Shown piece by piece: positions 7,668 through 16,966 of a stretch of DNA of 64,000 nt. The notes under the pieces are model-generated. The model was not told where the DNA came from. It did not search any database and saw only the letters and a list, made by a program, of their open reading frames with translations. The position numbers were made by a program, and so were the translations under genes. The stretch comes from CBDCYN01 sp965224205 (GTDB taxonomy: Bacteria; Planctomycetota; Phycisphaerae; Phycisphaerales; Phycisphaeraceae). Location: the NCBI GenBank assembly GCA_965224205.1, contig CBDCYN010000029.1, positions 1-64,000 on the forward strand, read 5' to 3'. How positions within the stretch are numbered: position 1 is the first letter of the stretch; each line of letters starts with the position of its first letter.

Positions 7668-8978
7668 GTGACTCTACCAAGCAAGATCAAGGACACGACC
7701 GCCACGATCGGGGTGGTCGGTCTCGGTTACGTCGGTCTTCCGCTGATGCGGGCGTTCTGGGCCGCGGGGTTTCACGTCATCGGGTTTGACGTCGACGCGA
7801 AGAAGGTCGAGCTGCTGCACCAGGGCAAGAACTACCTAAAGCATCTGGGCCAGAACCTGGTCAGCGACATGGTCGAGGGTGGGCGGTTTGACGCGTCCAC
7901 CGATTTCGGCCGGCTCGGCGAGGCCGACGCGATCCTCGCCTGCGTGCCTACCCCCCTGGGTAAGCACCTTGAGCCCGACCTCAGCTACGTCGAGCAGACC
8001 GCCGACGCGATCGCCCAGACGCTGCGCCCGGGGCAGCTGATCGTCCTTGAATCCACGACCTACCCGCGGACCACGCGGGAGATCATGCTGCCGCGCTTCG
8101 AGGGCCGAGGCCTTGCGTGCGGGAAGGATTTTTACCTCGCCTATTCGCCCGAACGCGAAGACCCCGGGCGTAAGGACCATAACACCCAATCGATCCCAAA
8201 GCTCGTGGGCGGGATCGACCAGGTATCGGGGCAGGTCGCCTTGGAGCTCTACCGCAAGGCGATCCAAGAAGTCATCCTCGTGTCTTCTGCCGAGGTCGCC
8301 GAGGCTGCTAAGCTCTTAGAGAACATCTACCGAGCGGTGAACATCGCCCTGGTCAACGAGATGAAGATCGTGCTCACCAAGATGGGGATCGATGTGTGGG
8401 AGGTCGTCCGTGCCGCGGCGACCAAGCCGTTCGGGTTCCAGCCGTTCTACCCCGGCCCGGGTTTAGGAGGGCACTGTATCCCGATCGACCCGTTCTACCT
8501 GACATGGAAAGCACGGGAAGTCGGTCTGCCCACGCGGTTTATTGAGCTGGCCGGGCGCGTCAACCACGCGATGCCCGACTATGTCATCCAGCGCACCGCG
8601 TTGGCGCTTAACCAGCACAGCAAGCCGGTACGGGGTTCAAGGATCTTGGTCCTGGGTTTGGCGTATAAACCGAATGTGGACGACGTGCGCGAAAGCCCCA
8701 GCTTCGAGCTGATCGAGAAGCTCCAGGACCTCGGTGCCAACGTCTCTTACAACGACCCCCACGTGCCCGCCACCCACCGGATGCGCCGCTACGACCTGGG
8801 GATGACCAGTGTCGAGCTGACCCCCCAGAGCCTGGCCGATTACGATTGCGTCCTGATCGCCACCGATCACGCGGCCTATGACTGGCAGATGGTGGCCGAC
8901 CACGCCCAGCTCATCGTCGATACCCGCAACGCCACCCGCGCGGTGACGGGGCGACGGGACCATATCGTTTCAGCGTGA
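7668..8978 (+). CDS. Nucleotide-sugar (UDP-HexNAc/UDP-glucose-type) 6-dehydrogenase
   Basis: A 436-residue NAD-dependent dehydrogenase that oxidises a UDP-sugar twice to a UDP-uronate for surface polysaccharide synthesis. The N-terminal Rossmann motif is GLGYVG (residues 18-23) and the catalytic Cys270 sits in GLGGHCIPIDPFYL. The C-terminal UDP-binding domain contains LGLAYKPNVDDVRESPS. The GGHCIPIDP form is closer to WbpA/WecC-type UDP-HexNAc dehydrogenases than to plain UDP-glucose dehydrogenase. GTG at 7668 is chosen over an in-frame ATG at 7611 because AAGGAG (7655-7660) is correctly spaced and similarity starts there. A flippase lies nearby (12145-13647), which suggests a polysaccharide role. 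Confidence 0.9.
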   Translation: MTLPSKIKDTTATIGVVGLGYVGLPLMRAFWAAGFHVIGFDVDAKKVELLHQGKNYLKHLGQNLVSDMVEGGRFDASTDFGRLGEADAILACVPTPLGKHLEPDLSYVEQTADAIAQTLRPGQLIVLESTTYPRTTREIMLPRFEGRGLACGKDFYLAYSPEREDPGRKDHNTQSIPKLVGGIDQVSGQVALELYRKAIQEVILVSSAEVAEAAKLLENIYRAVNIALVNEMKIVLTKMGIDVWEVVRAAATKPFGFQPFYPGPGLGGHCIPIDPFYLTWKAREVGLPTRFIELAGRVNHAMPDYVIQRTALALNQHSKPVRGSRILVLGLAYKPNVDDVRESPSFELIEKLQDLGANVSYNDPHVPATHRMRRYDLGMTSVELTPQSLADYDCVLIATDHAAYDWQMVADHAQLIVDTRNATRAVTGRRDHIVSA

Positions 8979-9051
8979 TCGTTTCGGCGTAGACCCCGCT
9001 CACGGAGTGTCCATTAACGGTGCCGCACTGTGGGCCGTTGGGTCGAGTGCG

Positions 9052-9978
9052 TTACAGGAGACCGATAACCTCAGCGATCTGGCGGTGCATGTCCGCGGCG
9101 GCGCGTTCGACCGCCGTTTTCCAATCCGCCACGTCGTTTTTTTCGTAGGCGAAGATCACCGATCGGCTGGCAGTGATCAGGGCTCCGGTCCCGTCGCTAC
9201 GGAAGAATCCTCTAAGATCGTCAGCGGTGCCCCCCTGAGCCCCAAACCCCGGGACCAGGAAGATCTGTTGGGACATAACCCTTCGCAGCTTCTGGGCATC
9301 TTGTGGTTTGGTGGCGCCGACGACCGCACCCAGCAGGCTGTAACCGCATCCGGCGATGCACGTTGGGTCATCCCCCAGGGTGGCGATCATCTGCGCGACG
9401 GCCTCGGCGACGGACCGGTCGTCGGCTAACGGCAGGCCTTGAAGGTCGTCCCCGCCGGGGTTGCTGGTCCGCACCAGAGCAAACAGGCCTTTGCCTTGCG
9501 CGGTGGCGAGATCCAGGAACGGGCGTATCGAGTCGGCGCCGAGGTACGGGTTGATCGTCAGGGCGTCTGGGCTGGTGAGACGCGGGTGGGGCTCGGATAG
9601 GTCATCCCCGAGACAACCTTGAGCGTAGTGTTCAGCGCTGATCCCGATATCGCCGCGTTTCGCGTCGGCGATCACGATCAGGCCCAGCTGCTTGGCCCGT
9701 TCGATCGCCCGCTCGTAAGCTCGCACCCCTCGCCAGCGGTACCGTTCGTAGCAGGCGCTTTGGATCTTCACGCAGGCGGAATACGGGGCGACCACCTCGA
9801 GCAGCTGCGAGACGTACTGCTCGATCGCTTCGATCGCTTGCTGGGGGCCAATGGTATCCGGCTTCTCTGGCTGCAAGCAGCGGGGCAGGCGGGCGTAGAC
9901 CGGGTCGACCCCCACACAGATCGGGGATCCTTTCACCCGGCAGGCGGCGACGAGTCGATCGGCAAAAGGTTCGGTCAT
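9052..9978 (-). CDS. pyrF: Orotidine 5'-phosphate decarboxylase, long form
   Basis: A 308-residue enzyme for the last step of UMP synthesis (OMP to UMP plus CO2). The catalytic Lys/Asp network is in IADAKRGDIG and the phosphate-binding end in ALITASRSVIFAYE. The length and GVDP start (ICVGVDPVYARLP) match the longer type-2 PyrF found in actinobacteria and planctomycetes. ATG at 9978 follows directly from the family alignment. It is convergent with the sugar dehydrogenase and divergent from the TIM-barrel gene at 10131. Confidence 0.93.
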   Translation of the reverse strand: MTEPFADRLVAACRVKGSPICVGVDPVYARLPRCLQPEKPDTIGPQQAIEAIEQYVSQLLEVVAPYSACVKIQSACYERYRWRGVRAYERAIERAKQLGLIVIADAKRGDIGISAEHYAQGCLGDDLSEPHPRLTSPDALTINPYLGADSIRPFLDLATAQGKGLFALVRTSNPGGDDLQGLPLADDRSVAEAVAQMIATLGDDPTCIAGCGYSLLGAVVGATKPQDAQKLRRVMSQQIFLVPGFGAQGGTADDLRGFFRSDGTGALITASRSVIFAYEKNDVADWKTAVERAAADMHRQIAEVIGLL

Positions 9979-10130
9979 TCAGGGCGGTCCGTGTTTTGAG
10001 CCATGCGTCCACGATATCATGATCTGCACAGCGATCATGGGTCAGCATCGCCGCCGTACGCGACGCGGCATTCCGGTACCCGGTGGGTATACTTTAGATC
10101 CGCAAGCCCGCCGGAGCAGCGAGTGAATCT

Positions 10131-10949
10131 ATGGCTAACCTTTCGACCGTAGCACCGTTCGGCTTCGATCAGTTCGACCCGGCACAGCGGCTAGAATTGT
10201 TTCGCCGGCTGGGGTGCGGATCATGTCAATATTACCGCAATACCGACCAGCCGCACGACGCCGCCAAGGCCCGGCAGATGGTCAGTGATCTTGGGATGTC
10301 GTTCGATTCCGTCCACGGGGTCTTCGGCCCCAAGCACGACCCGTCAAGCCCGGATGACAAGACCCGGCACGCCGCGGTGGCGACCTATGAAACGGAAGGG
10401 CAGCTGGCGGTGGAAATCGGTGGATCGATGGTCGTCGTTCACCCCGCTCCGATCGCGGACGCGGATGCCTCGGGATATCCTGTCGACCGGATCGATCCGG
10501 TCTTGCGATCAATGAACGAATTGGCACGGATCGGCGAGCGGGTGGGCGTCACCTATCTTTTCGAGAATCTGCCGGCTAACTATGGGCTAGGGGCCAACCC
10601 ACGCCAGCTGGCGCAGCTGATCCGTCGAGCGGATCATCCCCGTGTGCGGATGTGCTTCGATACCGGCCACGCCCGGATGACCGGGGGTGACGAGCCCGTG
10701 GCAGAAATCCTGCGGGCATGTGCCGACGTGGTGGCTTACGTGCACGCCCACGATAACGACGGGCGGGCTGACTTGCACCAGATGCCCGGCCGCGGCGTTA
10801 TCGACTGGGACGCGGTGGGTGGCGTGATCAGGAGCTTGCCCGCGGCCACACCGGTGATGCTCGAGGTTTTTGAGTCTGAGTCGATGATCGAAAACGACCT
10901 ATCGGACGGGCTGGCCAACCGGTTAACGGATTGGATGGGGGTCGGGTAG
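10131..10949 (+). CDS. Sugar-phosphate isomerase/epimerase-like TIM-barrel protein
   Basis: A 272-residue xylose-isomerase-like TIM-barrel (AP endonuclease 2 superfamily). Metal-binding strand ends are visible as VVVHPAP (about 103-109), TYLFENLP (about 141-148), MCFDTGHARM and VAYVHAHDNDGRAD, the last typical of barrel members that bind a divalent metal with Glu, Asp and His. These proteins act on sugars or inositols, and the specific substrate cannot be read from sequence. A possible -10 element TATACT is at 10088-10093. The gene ends at a strong GC hairpin. Confidence 0.8.
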   Translation: MANLSTVAPFGFDQFDPAQRLELFRRLGCGSCQYYRNTDQPHDAAKARQMVSDLGMSFDSVHGVFGPKHDPSSPDDKTRHAAVATYETEGQLAVEIGGSMVVVHPAPIADADASGYPVDRIDPVLRSMNELARIGERVGVTYLFENLPANYGLGANPRQLAQLIRRADHPRVRMCFDTGHARMTGGDEPVAEILRACADVVAYVHAHDNDGRADLHQMPGRGVIDWDAVGGVIRSLPAATPVMLEVFESESMIENDLSDGLANRLTDWMGVG

Positions 10950-10961
10950 CTTCGGATCCCT

Positions 10962-10985
10962 AGCTGCGGGCAGGCTGCCCGCAGC
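10962..10985. repeat. GC hairpin after the TIM-barrel gene (family 2 end module)
   Basis: GCTGCGGGCAGGCTGCCCGCAGC forms a 10-11-bp stem 12 bases past the stop codon. There is no T-run, so it is not a classical terminator. The same hairpin ends the family 2 repeats at 15953-16064 and 54493-54598. Confidence 0.6.
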
Positions 10986-11039
10986 CGTCACGTCGCCGTT
11001 CACCCTATTCACCATCAATGAACAGACCGTCCATCCCTG

Positions 11040-11747
11040 TCACGCGGTGGCTTTCTTGAGCCTGCGCTTACCCCCGACGGTACGCTGGTCGGCGGTCATG
11101 CGTCGGCTGGGCTGGCGGGCCATGACCCGTACAAGATCCAGCGGGCTCTTGGCCCACAGGTCGGCACCGATCTCTTCTGCCAAGCCGTCGGCCCTGTTGA
11201 AGACCCCTCCACCGATAACGATCTGTAGCTTCGGGCATACGCCGATCGAGTGTAAGTGATCGATCAGCAGACGCGTCATCGGGACGGTCTGCGGCACCGC
11301 CCCGAAGACGATGAGGATGTCGGCGTTCATCTGCCCTAATTCGTTGACGATCTCGTCGTTGGCGATCCCCCCGCCGGCGAAGAAGATCTCGTAGCCCTGC
11401 GCCTCAAGCAGGTCGCAGGCCATCTGTGCAGCCAGTTCCTCCGAAAACTCCTGCCCGCACACGAGCAGGGCGGTGCGACCTAACGGCTTGGCGGTATCGA
11501 GCTGAGGCTGCATCTGGTGGATGAGCGACTGCAACAGCCGGATCGCGTAGTGGTAAGCCAGCTTCGAGAGCTGGTCGGCTCGGTGCAGTTTCTGGATGTG
11601 TTCGAGGGTGGGCCAGAACAGTTCGTCATAGACCCATAGCGCCTTTTTCTTTTTTTTCATCGCCTCGCCGATCAGGGACCGCGCTTCGTTACGTTGGCCG
11701 CTGATCAGGGCCGTGAAGAACCGTTCGAGCAGGACGTCTTGTTTCAT
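11040..11747 (-). CDS. B12-binding-domain-like protein lacking the cobalamin His ligand
   Basis: A 235-residue protein with the two-part build of corrinoid proteins: an N-terminal helical cap (residues 1-90, with a KKKKK run near 32) and a Rossmann-like domain (90-205). Where cobalamin binders have DxHxxG, this protein reads GQEFSEELAA, so the axial His is replaced by Phe. The later positions read FAGGGIAND...ILIVFGAV...IVIGGGVF, keeping the glycine-rich loop. A basic tail follows (PSRRMTADQRTVGGKRR). It may be a sensor or scaffold that no longer binds B12 in base-off form, or it may bind another ligand. It stands alone, with convergent and intergenic DNA around it. Confidence 0.65.
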   Translation of the reverse strand: MKQDVLLERFFTALISGQRNEARSLIGEAMKKKKKALWVYDELFWPTLEHIQKLHRADQLSKLAYHYAIRLLQSLIHQMQPQLDTAKPLGRTALLVCGQEFSEELAAQMACDLLEAQGYEIFFAGGGIANDEIVNELGQMNADILIVFGAVPQTVPMTRLLIDHLHSIGVCPKLQIVIGGGVFNRADGLAEEIGADLWAKSPLDLVRVMARQPSRRMTADQRTVGGKRRLKKATA

Positions 11748-12144
11748 GGAGCTGGCTCTCCGAGTTGGGGCCCGCGGCCCGTTGGCTTAAGGGATCATTC
11801 GTTCGTACCTTCCAAGATCGGAAGCGGCGGTAAAATTCTCCATCGTTCCATCGAGATTCTTCGTTACCTGACCTAAGCCGTCGGGTCCCTATCGATCAAA
11901 TTGTGATTTTGCATCAGGTTATGGCGTCTGCGCTGGCTTGCCGATAATCGCGAAATGATTCCCGGTCGTTATCGTATCTTCCGGGAGCGCCCGTCTTGTG
12001 TTATCCGGCCACCGCCCGACGAACGGGAACATTGAGACGAGTCGGTGGCCACTTGTAAGGGCCATGAAACCGTTGAGCCTCCAGTAGCGTATAACCTGAG
12101 TTTGGGTTAGCCGATGGATGTCTGGTGAGTGACTGCCCGACGTT
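11748..12144. other. Intergenic region with no recognised feature
   Basis: About 400 bases between the B12-like gene start and the flippase gene end. I see no convincing open frame, hairpin or repeat; it should carry the promoter of the gene at 11747. Confidence 0.4.
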
Positions 12145-13647
12145 CTAACGAGAGAGGCGATTCATCAATAACCGCTGGCATCTTTTGACCATCACGTCCC
12201 AATCTTCTTGAGCCAGTTGACGCATCACGATGATGTAGATCATCGAGCTGATACCGGTAATGAATAAGATTTTCATGATCTGCCCGATGGGGGTCTTGGG
12301 CCAGAACGAGCCGGCCAGGGTTACCATCCCAACCGTAAGGCCGCCTATCATGATGGGTTTGCTAAAGACATCCCAGATGTCTCGCCACCGCCCGCCGCCG
12401 GGACGAATCGCGATGTACATATGTGTGGGGATGGTGATCGTCAGATACACGACGACCATGCACGCCACCGCGACTTCTTGGCCGATCCAACCCCCGAATG
12501 CGACCATCCCCAAAAACGTCACTCCGTAAATGATGTTGGTGACCAGCTTCGTTCCGAATCGGCCTTGAGCATTGAGCAGGCTGCCGGAGAACCCGACGAC
12601 TCGGAACATCATGCCCAAACTGAGGATCTGCAGCACGGGGATCACGCCGTGCCAGTCTTCTCTGAAGAATAGGTGAACCGCCGGGTCGGATAGAGCGGCC
12701 TGTAATTGGCACAAGGGCACGCCGATGAACGCCAGGAGCCTGGAGGTTTGCAGGAACGCGCGCACCTGGCGCGCGGGCTCGTCTTGGACACTGCTGAGGG
12801 CAGGGAAAATAACCCGCTTGAAATTCCGAGTGAATAGTTTGAGGGTCTGAGTCGAAAGATTGAAGGCAAAAAAATAGATCCCCACGACCTCTTCGGGGTG
12901 GAAAATCCCCAAGATGATGTAATCCCCATACTCCGTGATGCGAACAAAAATATTTCCTACAAAAATTTTGACGCTGTCTGTGACTAAGTACCGCCAACGG
13001 CGCACTTGCAGATCCCACCGTATCGGCGGTGAAGCCGCCCACCAGCTAACGGCTAGCGTGATTAAAGCCATCAACGGCCTTGGGATCACGAAGCTGTAGG
13101 CGCCCATCCCCCACCAAGCCAACAAGATGCATAGCGTCATCTGTCCGAGATTGGTGCCCACGCCGATGCCAGCGATCAGCCGAAACCGCATCTGGCTTTG
13201 CAGTTTAGCCAGGGGCACATTGTTCAGGGCCATCAGCGGCGCGGCCAGCGCTAACACAAACACCAAACCGGTGACCCGCGCGTTATCGAAGATCTCTGCG
13301 GCGATCGGGGCCAGCGCGGCCATGAACGATCCTGCCGCTAGGCCCGAAAATATCGCCATCCAGAATGCCGCGTTAGCCCATCTCCGATACTGAGAGGCGC
13401 GATGGATCAAGATCTCGCGGAGCCCGATGTTCTGCACGAGCTCGGCGAAGCCGGTGACGGAATAGGCCAGGCCGATCAACCCGAAATCACTGCGGGTTAA
13501 CAGCCAAGCCAAAATGATATGCCCAACCGTTCCACTAAATTTGGACGCGAAGGTCATCGCCATGACCCACGTAAACCCGCTTAGGGTCCGATCACCGAGC
13601 CCTTTAGGTGAACCCGTGAGCTTTGAGTGAGGGGTCGTGTTGGACAT
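12145..13647 (-). CDS. Polysaccharide flippase (Wzx/MviN-MATE superfamily)
   Basis: A ~500-residue multi-spanning membrane protein with about 12-14 hydrophobic helices, in the style of RfbX/Wzx lipid-linked oligosaccharide flippases. The N-terminal segment TLSGFTWVMAMTFASKFSGTVGHIILAWLLTRSDFGLIGLAYSV is typical: helix 1, then the conserved TxxDFGxxxLA loop. ATG at 13647 (MSNTTPHSK) is preferred, since longer in-frame extensions upstream have no family character. The nucleotide-sugar dehydrogenase at 7668 could supply the same surface polymer pathway, though the two genes are not in one operon. Confidence 0.85.
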   Translation of the reverse strand: MSNTTPHSKLTGSPKGLGDRTLSGFTWVMAMTFASKFSGTVGHIILAWLLTRSDFGLIGLAYSVTGFAELVQNIGLREILIHRASQYRRWANAAFWMAIFSGLAAGSFMAALAPIAAEIFDNARVTGLVFVLALAAPLMALNNVPLAKLQSQMRFRLIAGIGVGTNLGQMTLCILLAWWGMGAYSFVIPRPLMALITLAVSWWAASPPIRWDLQVRRWRYLVTDSVKIFVGNIFVRITEYGDYIILGIFHPEEVVGIYFFAFNLSTQTLKLFTRNFKRVIFPALSSVQDEPARQVRAFLQTSRLLAFIGVPLCQLQAALSDPAVHLFFREDWHGVIPVLQILSLGMMFRVVGFSGSLLNAQGRFGTKLVTNIIYGVTFLGMVAFGGWIGQEVAVACMVVVYLTITIPTHMYIAIRPGGGRWRDIWDVFSKPIMIGGLTVGMVTLAGSFWPKTPIGQIMKILFITGISSMIYIIVMRQLAQEDWDVMVKRCQRLLMNRLSR

Positions 13648-13940
13648 GGGGTCACAGAGCAGCGTTGGACATGAAGAACGGCCTTGTGGCCGTTGGCGGG
13701 CCCTAAGAAGTAGATAGACGCGTCGTGCATTAACGCACCGCGTCGGTGATGTTGTAGGCCTTGGGAGTTTCCCCGCCGCGTAGACTAGGTCCCCCAACCA
13801 CCTCGGGTCGGAGCTTTGCCTATGGCTTTCTCAGCCCACACCTCACAGTCTCAGCCCTTGCTGTTCAGCTAACGGTTGCTGTCGTCTCGGGCGGAAAAAA
13901 GCTTGGGCTTCCAAGTCCGCGTGCCGTGCCTGGCACAGCC

Positions 13941-13974
13941 CAAAAAAAGGGTGGACCATGGTCTGGCCCACCCT
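13941..13974 (-). terminator. Rho-independent terminator downstream of the DUF11 lipoprotein gene
   Basis: On the minus strand, the hairpin GGGTGGGCCA / TGGTCCACCC is followed by seven Ts. It lies about 66 bases after the stop codon at 14040. Confidence 0.75.
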
Positions 13975-14039
13975 GGTGTATTTCAGTGGGGCAGGGCACG
14001 GGGGACAACCCGTTGCCAGCAACCCGCGGCCGGGAACGG

Positions 14040-15653
14040 CTAGTAGAGGTTCGTCGCTTCGTCTTCGTTGACCGGGCGGCTGAGCTGGTCGCTGTTGAGC
14101 GATACCTGGAAACGGGCGTCGCCGGCCTTGACCGCTTTGACGGTCAGCTGCCAGGAGACCTTCTGGCCCGGGGCTAAGACCGGCACCGCCGCGAAGCTCA
14201 CGACCCGGTCCTTGACCGTGCTCTTGGTCGAACCGGTCGACGTGACGTATTCGAGGTATTCCTCAAGGGTGCAGTCGATCTGCACATTCGTCCCGTTGGC
14301 GGTGCCTTGGTTCGTGGCGGTGATGTTGTACACGACGTTCTGGCCCACCTCGATCGGGTCTTCGAGGTCGATGACCTCTAGGAGGATCGCGGGGATCCCC
14401 TCGAACAGGGTCTCGGCCGAGGCGGTCACGTCCGCGGCGCAGAACGCCCGGGCCCGAGCGGTGTTACGGATCAGCCCGGGCTGATCGCCCTTGAGGGTGA
14501 TCGAGACTTTCTTCGACGCCTTGGGCGCCAGCGAGCCCAGGCTCCACTGGACCACGTTCCCGGATTGCTGGGCCCCGGCGCTGGCGCCGATGAGCTTAGC
14601 GTCCGATGTGAGGACGTCTTCCACCACGGTGTTGCGGGCTTCGCCGTCACCGGTGTTGGTCACGACCACGTCGTAGGAGACGTTGCGACCGAGAAAGGCT
14701 TTCTTGGGGCCCTGCTTGGTGATCGTCAAGACCGGTTTGCGGACCACGGTGGTGACCGGGTTGGACTTGGCGGTCAGGCCATCGGCGCTGGCGGCGGTAG
14801 CGGTATAGGCGTACTTGCCTGGTTTCGAAGCCTTGGCGGAAATGGTGAACTGCTTCGTCTCATCGGCTGTCAGAGAGGGGATGCTCATCTCCACGGCGCG
14901 TTGGCCGTCCTTCGTGGTGATCCCGTCGGGCAGCGGTTGGGAGACCCGGACGTTCTGCACCGTGCCGGTGCCGGTGTTGGTGACACGGAGGGTGTAGTTG
15001 ATGTCGTCGCAGGCCATGACCTGCGACGGGCCGGCCAAGGCGATGAGCAGTTTGGGTTCGACGGCGGTGATGCTGGTGCACAGCGATGAGCTGTAGGAGA
15101 CCGCGGCGCAGCTGCTGCCTGCCCCGGCTTTGGCGATGGCCGCGGTCACGTTGACGGTTTTGGATTCGTTGGGGCCCAGTGAGCCCAGGGGCCAGTTGAC
15201 GTTGCCGTCCTTGGTGGCTTGACCACGGGGGGACGAGGCGGTGATCTTGAGGTTCTCGCCGATCTTTTCGCTGACGACCACGTCGCGGAGTGTTTGGTTC
15301 GTGAGATTCGTGGCCTTGAGGGTGTACGTGAACGGGTTGTTGACGCGGACTTCGCGGGGGACGGCCTTTTCAATCCCGATGGCGCTGGTCTGGGGGTCGC
15401 CGGTGGGGTAGGCCATGGAGACATAGATCATATTGCCCGAGGTGCGGGTGGTCGATGAGAAGGTCGTGGTCTTGTTCGCTGTCCTCGCGGGCTCGGCGGG
15501 CGGGGGCGTCGATCTAGCCGGTTTGGCTTGGTAGTGTTCCACCGGTTCGCTGGCCGCCTCGGGGGATCGGTCGGTCGTGGCGCAACCCGTGATCATCATC
15601 GCAGCGATGATCCCTATCCACAGTCGCGCTGATACCACCTGTCTAGCAATCAT
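14040..15653 (-). CDS. OmcB-like lipoprotein with DUF11 repeats
   Basis: A 537-residue exported protein. A signal peptide ends in the lipobox ITGC (about residues 20-24), followed by a Ser/Pro/Thr linker and then four beta-sandwich DUF11-type repeats starting near residues 95, 200, 310 and 420. Each repeat holds the NxFTYTLxATN / ITKxGPKxAFLGRNVSYDVVVTNTGDG pattern. This arrangement resembles the chlamydial cysteine-rich outer-membrane protein OmcB, though Cys residues here are few. A structural envelope role is likely. Followed by a clear terminator, so it is probably monocistronic. Confidence 0.82.
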   Translation of the reverse strand: MIARQVVSARLWIGIIAAMMITGCATTDRSPEAASEPVEHYQAKPARSTPPPAEPARTANKTTTFSSTTRTSGNMIYVSMAYPTGDPQTSAIGIEKAVPREVRVNNPFTYTLKATNLTNQTLRDVVVSEKIGENLKITASSPRGQATKDGNVNWPLGSLGPNESKTVNVTAAIAKAGAGSSCAAVSYSSSLCTSITAVEPKLLIALAGPSQVMACDDINYTLRVTNTGTGTVQNVRVSQPLPDGITTKDGQRAVEMSIPSLTADETKQFTISAKASKPGKYAYTATAASADGLTAKSNPVTTVVRKPVLTITKQGPKKAFLGRNVSYDVVVTNTGDGEARNTVVEDVLTSDAKLIGASAGAQQSGNVVQWSLGSLAPKASKKVSITLKGDQPGLIRNTARARAFCAADVTASAETLFEGIPAILLEVIDLEDPIEVGQNVVYNITATNQGTANGTNVQIDCTLEEYLEYVTSTGSTKSTVKDRVVSFAAVPVLAPGQKVSWQLTVKAVKAGDARFQVSLNSDQLSRPVNEDEATNLY

Positions 15654-15952
15654 GCTTGACTCCTTAATAATAAGCCTGGTAGTCGGATGGCCTCTTGCCT
15701 AAACTCGTAAAGCATCCCTTCTTGAACCTTTAGCATACTCACAGGCTCAAGGGGATTCCACTCGAAGAAAAAGATTCGCCAGCGGTCACGAGAGACGCCG
15801 CGCTTAGGGGTAATCGGTCGTCGAGGTTATCCGCGATGCGTATCCATATCTTGGCCGGCAAAGGTTGCGTTGATCCTCCGTGAAGCCAAGGTCAAGGATA
15901 AGGCTGAGCCCGAAACGAGACGTTGTTTCTTTCCTCGGAGAATCCGGATCGT

Positions 15953-16064
15953 GGGTTGTCCTGTAGCGGTAAGGATGAGAGGGTATCCCATCACCGAAAC
16001 CTTCAGCTGAGGGCAGGCTGCCCGCAGCTAGATCATTTTCAGAAACAGTCGATCCTTGCCTGTC
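15953..16064 (+). repeat. Dispersed repeat, family 2 copy 1
   Basis: Shares GGTTGTCCTGTAG-GGTAAGGA near its start and ACCGAAA-CTT-AGCTG-GGGC near its end with 54493-54598. It closes with an imperfect GGGCAGGCTGCCCGCAGCT hairpin. It fills most of the 440-base gap between the DUF11 gene and the hydrolase gene. Confidence 0.7.
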
Positions 16065-16095
16065 AGGACTACCCGGATCGTCTAGACTATACGGC

Positions 16096-16647
16096 GTGAG
16101 TACCCCGCGGTTACGGAACGAAGACACGGCTTTGCTGGTCGTGGATGTGCAGGAGAAGTTGGTCCCGCACATGCGCGACCCGGAGGGATTGGTCGGCTCG
16201 GTCGGGAAGCTGGTCGACGCAGCGGGTGTGCTGGGGATGCCTGTTATCGTGACGGAGCAGTATCGCCGCGGGCTGGGCCAGACCGTGCCCGAGTTGCGCG
16301 GGCGGCTAGAGGCGGCGGTATGCATCCATGAGAAACTCGTGTTTTCGGCGTGCATCGAGCCCGTGCGGGAAACGCTGGCTGGGCTTAGGCGGCGGACGGT
16401 CGTGGTCTGCGGGATCGAGGCCCATGTGTGTGTGTTGCAGACATGTCTAGATCTGCTGGATCACGGGTGGATCCCCGTGGTCGTAGTGGATGCGATCAGC
16501 TCACGGAAGGCCCACGACCATGAGGCCGCGGTTTTAAGGATGGTTCAGGCTGGGGTGGTCCCGACGACGGTCGAGTCCGCGCTGCTGGAGCTGGTACATG
16601 AGGCAGGCTCAGAACGATTCAAAGCGGTCTTGCCGCTGATCAAATGA
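16096..16647 (+). CDS. Isochorismatase-family cysteine hydrolase
   Basis: A 183-residue alpha/beta hydrolase of the isochorismatase/nicotinamidase superfamily. The catalytic triad is visible as Asp17 (LLVVDVQEKL), Lys80 (IHEKLVFSA) and Cys112 (GIEAHVCVLQT), with the conserved cis-peptide region just before the Cys. The GIEAHVCVLQTCLDLL form resembles the YcaC/ISOC1 subgroup, whose physiological substrates are mostly unknown. It starts at GTG 16096. It is monocistronic, with unannotated sequence on both sides. Confidence 0.88.
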   Translation: MSTPRLRNEDTALLVVDVQEKLVPHMRDPEGLVGSVGKLVDAAGVLGMPVIVTEQYRRGLGQTVPELRGRLEAAVCIHEKLVFSACIEPVRETLAGLRRRTVVVCGIEAHVCVLQTCLDLLDHGWIPVVVVDAISSRKAHDHEAAVLRMVQAGVVPTTVESALLELVHEAGSERFKAVLPLIK

Positions 16648-16966
16648 AAGGATCGTAGGGGGGCAACACAACCGGGTCAGGGGTCTGCCTGGCCTGGCGG
16701 GCTATCGCGGCTGCTGTGGATATGAGACATCCTCCGTCGTGACCCCAGCAGGGCCAGCGCCTTCCGAGGCATCCTTACTTCACCTCTTGAGGACGACCCT
16801 CAATTCATTTCAACCTCTTTCGAAACGGCCCAAAGTCGCAAGCTGCGGTCGTGGGGCCCGGCTGGATGGAGCGGTGCGGCTTGAGAACGTTCTCATCTAT
16901 CGGTAGGCTTACGGGCGGTGTTGATAGGCAGAATCAGTCGTATCCAAATCACAGGAGTGATCCGGG
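16648..16966. other. Intergenic region upstream of the Hc1-like gene
   Basis: About 320 bases with no open frame of interest. The one clear structure is the 14-bp palindrome at 16882-16895. Confidence 0.45.
16882..16895. promoter_or_regulatory. 14-bp palindromic operator candidate
   Basis: TGAGAACGTTCTCA is a perfect palindrome with a central CG, the symmetry typical of LacI-family operators, 72 bases before the Hc1-like start. No cognate regulator is encoded nearby. Confidence 0.35.

Noticed and set aside
10962..10985. GC hairpin considered as a rho-independent terminator
   Set aside because: No T-run follows, and the same hairpin recurs as part of a dispersed repeat.
15804..16355. A 183-codon minus-strand frame upstream of the hydrolase gene
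   Set aside because: It reads through a dispersed repeat and antisense to the isochorismatase-like gene, with no protein-like character.
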